A DNA stretch of 64,000 nt, taken from contig JBBQZU010000002.1 of assembly GCA_038207425.1 (NCBI GenBank), positions 62,001 to 126,000 on the forward strand. The letters run 5' to 3'. The notes below the pieces were generated by a model. That model had not been told where the DNA came from and searched no databases. It saw nothing but the letters and a program-made list of their open reading frames with translations. Made by a program: the position numbers and the translations under genes. Of the stretch, positions 35,453 through 43,396 are shown one piece after another (the first letter of the stretch is position 1; each line of letters opens with the position of its first letter). The stretch is from JBBQZU01 sp038207425. Lineage in GTDB: Bacteria > Bacteroidota > Bacteroidia > Flavobacteriales_D > Cryomorphaceae.

Positions 35453-35984
35453 CTAATTTCTCCTTAGCCGATTCCAATTTTTGCTCTATATCTTTCTGCC
35501 AGTCTTTTGCGCGCAATTTAGGGTAAATAGTAGGAATGAGGCATGCCAAAGGCGGGTACAGGTATGAGTCTTGTTTCCAGGAGTCGGGCATGATGCTTTT
35601 TTGCTTCCAGAAGCCGTGAAGTAAGAAAATGAGCGCGCTCACAATAAGTGCAAATTTAAACCCGCCAAAAAGCAAACCTGTAATTTTATTGACCGGACCA
35701 AGGGCTGTAATCTTTACGGCACCTTCCAGCATTTTACCGAAAAGAAAGACCACGACCACTATTGCCAAAAACACCAGGGTGAAGGCAATTAAGAGGCTCA
35801 TATCTTCATCAGTATTGAAGGCTTCGCGCAGGTAGCCTGCGGCATTTTCGCCAAATACAGACGCGCCGTACATACCCAAAGCCAGCGCCATCAAAGTGGA
35901 TATTTCAATGATAAATCCGCGCTTGAAACCGCGGTACATTCCCCAGATGATGGGTATTGCGAGTATTACGTCGAGCCAGGGCAT
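35439..35984 (-). CDS. CvpA-family membrane protein
   Basis: This 181-aa integral membrane protein has four predicted helices in the first ~125 residues. The CvpA family pattern is clear in 'MPWLDVILAIPIIWGMYRG' (N-terminus) and 'GPVNKITGLLFGGFKFA'. A charged ~50-residue C-terminal tail follows. CvpA was named for colicin V production in E. coli; in most bacteria its role is in envelope stress and is unclear. It starts with a 1-nt stop/start overlap to the upstream hypothetical gene. Confidence 0.85.
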   Translation of the reverse strand: MPWLDVILAIPIIWGMYRGFKRGFIIEISTLMALALGMYGASVFGENAAGYLREAFNTDEDMSLLIAFTLVFLAIVVVVFLFGKMLEGAVKITALGPVNKITGLLFGGFKFALIVSALIFLLHGFWKQKSIMPDSWKQDSYLYPPLACLIPTIYPKLRAKDWQKDIEQKLESAKEKLAKLP

Positions 35985-36409
35985 CAGATGAGGAGTACTC
36001 CTTTTTTTCCCATTAGTGGTATTTCGGTAAGGTTGGTGTGTTGAATGGTTTCTGCCAGAAAGATGTACTTCTTGTCATATAAATCTTTGCCAATATAGAA
36101 ACTTACCCAGTATTGATTACTAAGGGCGAATAGTTCCTGCATTATGGGTTCAATTTTAGCATAACTATGGCCGGGTAGTTCTTCCAGAAAATGCCTCAGC
36201 TCTGATGTTTTTACGCTCTCATCCTGTATTTGCCCGTACCCTCGCGATGAGATGAGTACGTTGCTGAGTGCTTCTTCTTTTAAATTAACCAGATAGATGT
36301 ACCATATTTCCGAGCCTGGCAGGTCACCTTCTTCCGGCACTGCAGCTACGGCAATATTTTCAACCCTGGGGCTTTGAATGTCTTTCTTCAAAAGGGAAAA
36401 TTTCCGCAA
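35984..36409 (-). CDS. Conserved hypothetical protein
   Basis: This 141-aa soluble alpha/beta protein has no signal peptide or membrane segment. 'SEIWYIYLVNLKEEALSNV' and 'QYWVSFYIGKDLYDKKYIF' are the most distinctive parts. It appears to belong to an uncharacterised family found beside cvpA and lipB in Bacteroidota, but I have no function for it. It lies between lipB (16 nt) and cvpA (1-nt overlap) on the same strand and is probably co-transcribed with both. Confidence 0.65.
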   Translation of the reverse strand: MRKFSLLKKDIQSPRVENIAVAAVPEEGDLPGSEIWYIYLVNLKEEALSNVLISSRGYGQIQDESVKTSELRHFLEELPGHSYAKIEPIMQELFALSNQYWVSFYIGKDLYDKKYIFLAETIQHTNLTEIPLMGKKGVLLI

Positions 36410-36425
36410 AATTAATCAGTATCAC

Positions 36426-37157
36426 TTAAAGTGCAGCATCTATTCGCACAGGTTGCCAGCCAAAGAGTGCACAAAGATGTCGGGTAAGGTGCGCTTTAAC
36501 TTCTGTAATATTCAGTGATTTTTGTAGCTCGGCCTGCATTGACGTTACCTCTTTGTCGTCAATACCGCAAGGAATAATATGTTTGAAATAGCTCAAGTCC
36601 GTGTTTACGTTGAATGCAAAGCCATGCATAGTTACCCAACGACTGCATTTCACACCGAGGGCACAAATTTTTCTTGCTTTGCTTTCATTGTCGCCATCCA
36701 GCCACACGCCGGTGAGACCGGGTATCCTTCCCGCATCGATTCCATATTCTGCAAGGGTCAGTATTACAGCTTCTTCAAGATAGCGCAAATACTGATGTAT
36801 ATCCGTGAAGAACTGATCGAGGTCAATAATAGGATACCCTACAATTTGGCCCGGACCATGAAAGGTTATATCACCACCGCGGTTGATTTTATGAAAGTCG
36901 ATGTCGCGAAGTGCCAGCTCATTTTCAGAAAGCAACAAATTGGATATTTTACCGCTTTTACCAAGAGTATAAACGGGGGGATGTTCACAGTATATAAATT
37001 GATTTTCCGGCTGTACAGAAGTGTTTTCTTCTTTACGGAGTCTGATTTTTTCAGCGATGGTATCTCCGAATATTTTCTCCTGTAAGTCCCATGCTTCCTG
37101 ATACCGCATCAGGCCCACATCGTGCCAAAGCACTCTCTTGGCTGCGGTGTTGCTCAA
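36426..37157 (-). CDS. lipB: Lipoyl(octanoyl) transferase
   Basis: This 243-aa enzyme moves octanoyl from octanoyl-ACP to lipoyl domains of 2-oxoacid dehydrogenases. The family signature is 'RGGDITFHGPGQIVGYP'. The catalytic Lys is in 'ICALGVK' and the catalytic Cys in 'HIIPCGIDDKEVTSM'. The length is normal. Its start overlaps the upstream isomerase gene by 4 nt. Confidence 0.95.
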   Translation of the reverse strand: MSNTAAKRVLWHDVGLMRYQEAWDLQEKIFGDTIAEKIRLRKEENTSVQPENQFIYCEHPPVYTLGKSGKISNLLLSENELALRDIDFHKINRGGDITFHGPGQIVGYPIIDLDQFFTDIHQYLRYLEEAVILTLAEYGIDAGRIPGLTGVWLDGDNESKARKICALGVKCSRWVTMHGFAFNVNTDLSYFKHIIPCGIDDKEVTSMQAELQKSLNITEVKAHLTRHLCALFGWQPVRIDAAL

Positions 37158-38164
37158 TTTTTTGAAAGTTCTGCCTTGAAGTAGTCAATCACAGCAATTT
37201 CCATAGGGTCAACATTGCTATCTACCGCCATGTAGTATGAAATCCAGTCTGAGAGATGGATAAGGTAATAGGCATATTCAATTCTGCTGGAACCTTTTGG
37301 CCTTAGTTCTACGATTTTATCAGTGTATTTTGAAATGATTTCAATGGAAAGATCCATACGGCGGGCTGTAGCTGGGTAGTCTTCGGGTGTGCGCATAAGT
37401 AGCACAGAAAAATCCTTGCTGCCTCCTGCCCATGCTACAAGTTCATTGTGATTCATTTCAGGAAGCGCATGATGCCAGCAGAGCATCTTGGCGTTTTCGT
37501 TTATTTGCTGCCTTAGCCTTACAGCCACGCCTTCAAAAAAAGTTTCGGCATATATTATCGGAGTAGTTCCTTTTATTTTGGAGACAATTGCGGCAGCCTC
37601 AGCGCGCATTGCGCCCATATCATCTATCAATAGTTCGGCAGCGCGCTGAAGATGATCTGCAAAACCAGCCGGAATCAGACCATATGCATGTAGCACAAAG
37701 TACAATTGCATGGCATTGTATCCGAAACTTGTACGCGGCGGTTGTCCTCCAGGTATCTCAATAATATTATAGCCTTGAAGGGTTGCAATTGCCTTTGCTT
37801 TACCACCTGAAGTAATACAGGCTATTTGCGCTTTTCGCAAAATGGCTTCATCGAGGGTGCTGAGTGTTTCTTCGGTATTTCCGCTGTAGCTCGAAGCAAT
37901 GAAAAGGGTATCTTCACCTACCCAAGCCGGGATGCGGTAGTCATTTATAACGGTTATTGGCACTGAGCAGGAATCCCAAGTGAGTTGTGATACTATCTTA
38001 CCACCAATGCCCGAGCCACCGAGACCCGATATAAGGACATTTTTTACCGGCTTTACGCGAAATGATGCCGCAGCTTTGGCCCCAATTATTAGTGCATCCT
38101 TCATATTACTGGGAAAGCCTTCAATAAGGCGCTCCATCTCTTTGGTAGCTTGTTCTGTGGTCAT
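37154..38164 (-). CDS. Bifunctional phosphoglucose/phosphomannose isomerase
   Basis: This 336-aa protein has two SIS domains. The first holds 'SGLGGSGIGGKIVSQL' and the sugar-phosphate-binding serines in 'FIASSYSGNTEETLS'. The C-terminal bact-PGI_C domain begins near 'RQQINENAKMLCWHHALPEMNHNEL', quoted here for its conserved Glu-Asn-His. Proteins of this architecture interconvert glucose-6-P with fructose-6-P and mannose-6-P with fructose-6-P. It may serve as the PGI or supply mannose for the glycosyltransferase operon. Its start is 114 nt from the divergent lysS. Confidence 0.9.
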   Translation of the reverse strand: MTTEQATKEMERLIEGFPSNMKDALIIGAKAAASFRVKPVKNVLISGLGGSGIGGKIVSQLTWDSCSVPITVINDYRIPAWVGEDTLFIASSYSGNTEETLSTLDEAILRKAQIACITSGGKAKAIATLQGYNIIEIPGGQPPRTSFGYNAMQLYFVLHAYGLIPAGFADHLQRAAELLIDDMGAMRAEAAAIVSKIKGTTPIIYAETFFEGVAVRLRQQINENAKMLCWHHALPEMNHNELVAWAGGSKDFSVLLMRTPEDYPATARRMDLSIEIISKYTDKIVELRPKGSSRIEYAYYLIHLSDWISYYMAVDSNVDPMEIAVIDYFKAELSKN

Positions 38165-38256
38165 ATTTTTAAGATAAATCCTGATTTTCTCTTACGAGTT
38201 TTAATTTTAGGCGCGAAGATACCAATTGTGACACGAAGGCTCATTTATCAAAATAA

Positions 38257-38264
38257 TATCTTTG
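38257..38264 (+). promoter_or_regulatory. Possible -7 box of lysS
   Basis: TATCTTTG matches TAnnTTTG and ends 14 nt before the lysS ATG. A TTG at the standard distance is absent. The position supports the start at 38279 over the in-frame start at 38150. Confidence 0.35.
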
Positions 38265-38278
38265 CAAAAAAATTATCA

Positions 38279-40006
38279 ATGAGCACATCAGGCCTAAGTG
38301 AGCAGGAGTTAATAAGACGTGAAGCTTTGGAGGCTATACGCAGCCATGGTATAAACCCGTTTCCTGCCGATGAGGTAGCCATTTCACACAAGGCGCTTGC
38401 TATAAGGGAAGGTTTTAAAGAAGGTGAATCTCAATGGACTCAGGTAAGCATAGCGGGTCGTATCATGAGTAAGCGCATTATGGGTAAGGCATCTTTTGCT
38501 GAGCTTCAGGATGAGTCGGGCAGGATACAACTTTACTTTAACCGCGACGAAATTTGTCCAGGTGAGGATAAATGGCTCTACAATGAGCTATTTAAAAGAT
38601 TGCTTGACCGTGGTGATTTTGTCTGGGTTGAGGGATTTGTATTTGTAACCCAGGTAGGTGAAATTTCTCTTCATGTAAGGTCTTTCAAACTGCTCAGCAA
38701 ATCGGTTAAACCTCTACCTTTTCCCAAAACTGATGAGGAGGGCAATACCCACGACGCCTTTACAGACCCTGAGCAAAGGTACCGTCAGCGCTATGTAGAC
38801 CTTGTGCTTAATCCGAAAGTAAGAGAAACTTTCGTAAAACGAACCCGCATCGTAGACTCAATGCGTCGCTTTTTTAATGAGCAGGGCTACCTTGAAGTTG
38901 ATACACCGGTACTGCAACCTATTCCCGGCGGCGCTACAGCAAGGCCATTTATTACACATCACAATGCACTCAATATTCCTCTTTATCTACGCATTGCTAA
39001 TGAACTATATCTAAAAAGGCTCATTGTTGGCGGATTTGAAGGGGTTTATGAGTTTTCAAGAAACTTTCGGAATGAGGGCATGGACCGTACCCATAATCCG
39101 GAGTTTACCATCATGGAAATTTATGTAGCCTACAAGGATTACCGATGGATGATGGCATTTACCGAAACAATGCTTGAGCATGTTGCGGTCGAAGTAAATG
39201 GCTCTACAACAGCAATTGTGGGCAACAAAGAAATATCGCTCAAGGCACCATTTCGCAGACTTACCATGACCGATGCAATTCAGGAATACACAGGTGTGGA
39301 CATTACCGGCAAAAGCGAAGAACAGCTTCGCGAAGCTTGCCATAAACTGGGTATACAAACAACACCAAGCATGGGAGTGGCCAAGCTTATTGATGAAATA
39401 TTTGGTGAGAAATGTGAGTCAAATCTGATTCAACCAACATTCATAACTGATTACCCGGTAGAAATGTCGCCCCTGTGCAAAAAGCACCGAGATAACCCAG
39501 CACTCACAGAGCGTTTTGAACTGATCATTAATGGTAAGGAACTGGCCAATGCATATTCAGAGTTGAATGATCCAATTGATCAGCGAGAGCGATTTGAAGA
39601 ACAGCTAATGCTTTCGCAAAAAGGTGATGATGAGGCCATGTTCATCGACCACGATTTTCTTCGAGCCCTAGAGTATGGAATGCCTCCCACTGCCGGAATG
39701 GGCATAGGTATTGACAGACTTATCATGCTTCTTACCAATAATTCATCAATACAGGAAGTGCTGTTCTTTCCGCAAATGCGTCCTGAGAAAAAGGCGACTA
39801 TCGAAGGGCCGGAAGCGTTTTTGGAGGCTGGCGTACCAATAGCTTGGGCCGAGCATGTGGTGAAAGCCGGCTACACCAGTGTGGCTATGCTGAAAGCTGA
39901 AAAAGCTACTGCTGTACACCAGAAACTGAATGGTTACCGCAAAAAGAACAAACTTGAAATAGCCTCCCTTCAATTAAATGAAGTGGAATCATGGCTAGCC
40001 ATGTAA
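38279..40006 (+). CDS. lysS: Lysyl-tRNA synthetase (class II) with C-terminal helical extension
   Basis: This 575-aa class IIb synthetase has an OB-fold anticodon-binding domain (about 55-165), motif 2 in 'EFSRNFRNEGMDRTHNPEFT' and motif 3 in 'GMGIGIDRLIMLLT'. The usual enzyme ends near 'LFFPQMRPEKK'. Here ~67 more residues follow, including 'PIAWAEHVVKAGYTSVAMLK' and 'HQKLNGYRKKNKL', resembling a helix-hairpin-helix module. This tail is known in Bacteroidota LysS and probably contacts RNA. The ATG at 38279 follows a -7 box; the longer frame from 38150 lies in the divergent promoter region. Confidence 0.96.
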   Translation: MSTSGLSEQELIRREALEAIRSHGINPFPADEVAISHKALAIREGFKEGESQWTQVSIAGRIMSKRIMGKASFAELQDESGRIQLYFNRDEICPGEDKWLYNELFKRLLDRGDFVWVEGFVFVTQVGEISLHVRSFKLLSKSVKPLPFPKTDEEGNTHDAFTDPEQRYRQRYVDLVLNPKVRETFVKRTRIVDSMRRFFNEQGYLEVDTPVLQPIPGGATARPFITHHNALNIPLYLRIANELYLKRLIVGGFEGVYEFSRNFRNEGMDRTHNPEFTIMEIYVAYKDYRWMMAFTETMLEHVAVEVNGSTTAIVGNKEISLKAPFRRLTMTDAIQEYTGVDITGKSEEQLREACHKLGIQTTPSMGVAKLIDEIFGEKCESNLIQPTFITDYPVEMSPLCKKHRDNPALTERFELIINGKELANAYSELNDPIDQRERFEEQLMLSQKGDDEAMFIDHDFLRALEYGMPPTAGMGIGIDRLIMLLTNNSSIQEVLFFPQMRPEKKATIEGPEAFLEAGVPIAWAEHVVKAGYTSVAMLKAEKATAVHQKLNGYRKKNKLEIASLQLNEVESWLAM

Positions 40007-40054
40007 GAATGAAAGCACCTTGGAGGCACTAAAAATTACAAATAAAGTCTGGAA

Positions 40055-40324
40055 TTAATTTCCTCCTTCGGCTTCATTCAGAAAGCGGAGGGAAATTTTA
40101 TAGTTGTCGTACAATGCGATTCCGGCAATGAAAACGCCGAAAGAAAGAAAGAGCATTGCCCAATTTTCAAAATATAAACTGTGGTAAAAAGCACACAAAT
40201 CTAGTGTTGCAAGCGCATTGAAGAGCAAGAAATTCTTGTTCTTTACTTTGCGCAGTTCGCCCACGGTAAGTCTTGCGAGATCGTCCACGTTCATAGCTCT
40301 GTTTCTGCTCAGTATAGCTTGCAT
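40055..40324 (-). CDS. Small membrane protein, two transmembrane helices
   Basis: This 89-aa protein (79 if the internal ATG at 40294 is used) has a short cytoplasmic N-terminus and two hydrophobic segments ('FLLFNALATLDLCAFYHSLY' and 'AMLFLSFGVFIAGIALY'). Its family is unknown to me. It lies alone between the convergent lysS and the cyclophilin lipoprotein gene. Its coding status rests on codon-like composition and a sensible hairpin-type membrane topology. Confidence 0.5.
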   Translation of the reverse strand: MQAILSRNRAMNVDDLARLTVGELRKVKNKNFLLFNALATLDLCAFYHSLYFENWAMLFLSFGVFIAGIALYDNYKISLRFLNEAEGGN

Positions 40325-40417
40325 ATTACGCTCTCTTTTAATTTGGGGTTACGAATATGCGGCTTTTATTCCGACAAAGCAATTTTCAATCTATTCTCAT
40401 CCTTTGAATCCCAATGC

Positions 40418-42334
40418 TCATCTGCGTACCCGAACCGAATCAATCGTCATACCTGAGTGAATCATAGTAAGTGTTTCAAAACCGGAGGTAATAGCTCCAA
40501 AAATGGTATATCTTCCATTGAGATGTGGAGCGGGAGCATGGGTTAAAAACCACTGGGATCCTTCGGTATCTTTTCCTGAAGATGCAAACCCTGCTACACC
40601 CGTGCCATAGTGCAACGGACTGAATTCAGAACGGATGCTGTACGGTGTACTTCCATAACCATCGCCTTGCGGGCATCCACCCTGGGTAACGAATCCAGGC
40701 ACTATGCGATGAAATGACAGGCCGTCGTAGAATTTTGACTCAGCCAATGCAATAAAGTTGGCTACTGAACCCGGAGCATCTTCAACGAGCAGCGCAAGGT
40801 CTATAGTCCCGGCTTTGGTATAAACCCTGGCTATTGCATCGCGCGTAATCAACCTCACCAAATCCCAATCCATAGAATGGTTATACCCCGGTGGTTCGGG
40901 TGTATGTACACGTCCTTGAAGTGCCGCCGCCGCCGCCAGCAAAGCTGATTTAACTTCAATAGTGCCGGGCGTATTGAAATCTTTAGTGGCATTCATCATT
41001 GCAGTTGCAATTACTGTCGCATCATTTCCCGCAAGGTCCAAGGTCATGGCTTCCGCAAAAATGGCGCATTGTGAAAGGTTGCTACTATTAAATGCATTTA
41101 GAGCCAATTGCCGAAAGGCTGGAGCCCAAGCTGGGAATATCGCTGCTCCTGAGCTCAGCGCCGCTGCCGCCGCCGAAGAAACCGGAGGCTCCATTTGGCA
41201 ATAGTACAAGAGTGTGTCGAGGGCTGTTTCTGTATTTGCCAGTGATTGAAGTACTACTGCCCATTCATTTAAGGAAGAACTGCGCGTTAGCACGTCGCTG
41301 TATCGTTGCCATCCTTCAGTAGCATTGGTTTGTATTTGTTTGGCAATAATAGCCCCTTTCACTTCAGGCACTTGAGCAGTAAGCGCTATAGAGCTGATCT
41401 CCGCTATAAAGGACGCCGTATAGATTTCATTGATGCGCTTTGCTGCACTCATGGCAACCCAGGGAGAGCCATCTTCAAGAGCAGTGCTTATTACCGCCCT
41501 GCCCCTTGGGGTGTCGGGGTACTCAATCGCGATAATGGCAGCAGCCCGCACCCTAGGATCTAGGTCCATTCCAGCAAGGTCAATAAGAGTTTCATCTCGG
41601 TTCGTACAGTGTCGAAGAGCAATTGTTGAAGCCAGCCGAACTTCTGCCGAGGGGTCGCTTTGAGCAGCATTTGCAATTTCCGAAATATACTCATCGAGGG
41701 CAAAGGTGTTTTGCCTGCCGAGCACATGCGCCGCGGCGAGCCTGGTCTCTTCTTCCTCCGAAGTAATATGAGCGATCACAATTCTCAGGTGATTTTGTTC
41801 GAGCAAGCCTTTAATTGCGCCGTGATAGATACCCCACATTTTACCCGCTTCTTCGGTAGCAGTGGATGGTGTATGCATAATGAGGAAGTTCATTGCATTG
41901 GGCGTAGCACATTTGCCAATAGCTTCAAGTAACTCTGCTTTTATTTCGGGTATGCTGGCCTTCTTTATTGCTCCTTCCAAGTGTCGAAGCATGCTGGTGT
42001 CGCGGTATTGGCCTGCCGCAAATGAGGCATGAAGCCGCACATAGGGTATTGGGTCGTTGAGCAACTTGCCAATGCTTTCGGCACCATCAGGGTGCAGCAC
42101 TGACGCCATACAGCGGGCATAAGCCATGCGGTAGGCGGCAACGTCATGGGTAGCAAATGGTGCCAACGCGTCGAAGTCGCGGCGGTCTGCAGCATCATAT
42201 ATTTCTATGACTATAGGGTCTGAGAAAGCGTTTGGAGTTTCGGCATCTGATGGTTCAACAGGCCGGGTTGAGCACGATGCAATTAGAAGTGAGCAATAAA
42301 AGATCGGGAGCAGCAGATTTGCATTAACGTGCAT
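40418..42334 (-). CDS. Lipoprotein fusing HEAT-like repeats to a cyclophilin PPIase domain
   Basis: This 638-aa envelope protein has a lipoprotein signal (lipobox 'IASC', Cys about residue 21). Residues ~40-490 are an alpha-helical repeat array with HEAT/armadillo-like units, for example 'YVRLHASFAAGQYRDTSM', 'EVRLASTIALRHCTN' and 'RVRAAAIIAIEYPDTPRG'. A cyclophilin domain fills ~495-635, with the catalytic Arg in 'SFHRIVPGFVTQGG' and 'GSQWFLTHAPAPHLNG'. HEAT-PPIase fusions are known from Bacteroidota and probably act on outer-membrane or secreted proteins, with the repeats as client or partner docking surface. It is monocistronic and divergent from gpsA. Confidence 0.9.
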   Translation of the reverse strand: MHVNANLLLPIFYCSLLIASCSTRPVEPSDAETPNAFSDPIVIEIYDAADRRDFDALAPFATHDVAAYRMAYARCMASVLHPDGAESIGKLLNDPIPYVRLHASFAAGQYRDTSMLRHLEGAIKKASIPEIKAELLEAIGKCATPNAMNFLIMHTPSTATEEAGKMWGIYHGAIKGLLEQNHLRIVIAHITSEEEETRLAAAHVLGRQNTFALDEYISEIANAAQSDPSAEVRLASTIALRHCTNRDETLIDLAGMDLDPRVRAAAIIAIEYPDTPRGRAVISTALEDGSPWVAMSAAKRINEIYTASFIAEISSIALTAQVPEVKGAIIAKQIQTNATEGWQRYSDVLTRSSSLNEWAVVLQSLANTETALDTLLYYCQMEPPVSSAAAAALSSGAAIFPAWAPAFRQLALNAFNSSNLSQCAIFAEAMTLDLAGNDATVIATAMMNATKDFNTPGTIEVKSALLAAAAALQGRVHTPEPPGYNHSMDWDLVRLITRDAIARVYTKAGTIDLALLVEDAPGSVANFIALAESKFYDGLSFHRIVPGFVTQGGCPQGDGYGSTPYSIRSEFSPLHYGTGVAGFASSGKDTEGSQWFLTHAPAPHLNGRYTIFGAITSGFETLTMIHSGMTIDSVRVRR

Positions 42335-42397
42335 AAAGTCGATTTGGAAAACGAATCTAAGAACATTTCTATCTTTAGCCCTTCCAAATAAAGCCTG

Positions 42398-43396
42398 ATG
42401 GCAAAAGAGAAGAGCATTGGTGTGATTGGAGGTGGTTCATGGGCCACTGCACTTGCCAAACTTATTTCTGAAAAGAGCGATAAGCTCCACTGGTGGTTGC
42501 GCAAACCTGAAGTGGTAGAGCACATACGCAAGTTTTCACATAATCCGAACTATTTGCGTGCTGTGCAATTCGATACTGATAGGCTTCATCTCTCATCAAA
42601 TCTTGAAGAAGTAATCAGGTTAAGCGATGTCATCATTGTGGCCATTCCTTCGGCTTTTGTGCATCCAACCTTTAAAGATTTAGACAAAGATTTGCTCAAA
42701 GGGAAAATTGTCTTTTCTGCTGTTAAGGGAATCATTCCTGAATTTAGCTCTATTCCAGCCCGGTATTTTCATAAAATATTTGATGTGCCATATGACGATA
42801 TTGGGATTATTTGCGGCCCTTGCCATGCCGAGGAAGTAGCAATGGAACGACTCTCATACCTCACTATTGCATGTATGAATGAAGCCAACGCAGCTTTTTT
42901 GGCCGACACACTGGCTACGCGCTATATGAAAACCACGGTGAGCGAAGACCTCTTTGGAGCAGAGATCGCAGCGGTGCTGAAAAATATTTATGCCATAGCA
43001 TCAGGTGTATGCGGTGGACTTGGCTATGGCGACAATTTTCAAGCTTTGCTCATATCAGCAGCAATTATGGAAATGGAGCGTTTTCTCGATAAGGTAAACC
43101 CTTTTCATCGCGATGTTTGCGAACCGGCCTATTTGGGCGATCTTTTGGTTACCGCATATTCTAAATTCAGCCGAAACCGCACCTTTGGTTATATGCTTGG
43201 CAAAGGATATTCGGTAAAAGCAGCTCAACTCGAAATGGAAATGATTGCAGAAGGATACTATGCAACGAGCAGTATTTATGAGATGAACCGCAACTATGAA
43301 GTTGATATGCCAATAGCTGAAGCGGTATATAATATTATCTACCAGCGCATATCGCCTGCGGTAGAAATGAGGATATTATCAGATAAGCTGGGCTAA
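42398..43396 (+). CDS. gpsA: Glycerol-3-phosphate dehydrogenase [NAD(P)+]
   Basis: This 332-aa enzyme reduces DHAP to sn-glycerol-3-phosphate for phospholipid synthesis. The NAD(P)-binding glycine motif is 'IGVIGGGSWATALAKL', the substrate-binding part is 'AAVLKNIYAIASGVCGGLGYGDN', cited for its catalytic Lys-Asn, and 'GDLLVTAYSKFSRNRTFG' is diagnostic. A TATCTTTA (-7-like) lies at 42370-42377. Its stop overlaps the uvrC stop by 4 nt. Confidence 0.96.
   Translation: MAKEKSIGVIGGGSWATALAKLISEKSDKLHWWLRKPEVVEHIRKFSHNPNYLRAVQFDTDRLHLSSNLEEVIRLSDVIIVAIPSAFVHPTFKDLDKDLLKGKIVFSAVKGIIPEFSSIPARYFHKIFDVPYDDIGIICGPCHAEEVAMERLSYLTIACMNEANAAFLADTLATRYMKTTVSEDLFGAEIAAVLKNIYAIASGVCGGLGYGDNFQALLISAAIMEMERFLDKVNPFHRDVCEPAYLGDLLVTAYSKFSRNRTFGYMLGKGYSVKAAQLEMEMIAEGYYATSSIYEMNRNYEVDMPIAEAVYNIIYQRISPAVEMRILSDKLG

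Noticed and set aside
36579..37085. A 168-codon open frame antisense to lipB
   Set aside because: lipB has intact catalytic motifs in the opposite frame; the antisense product has no recognisable domain.
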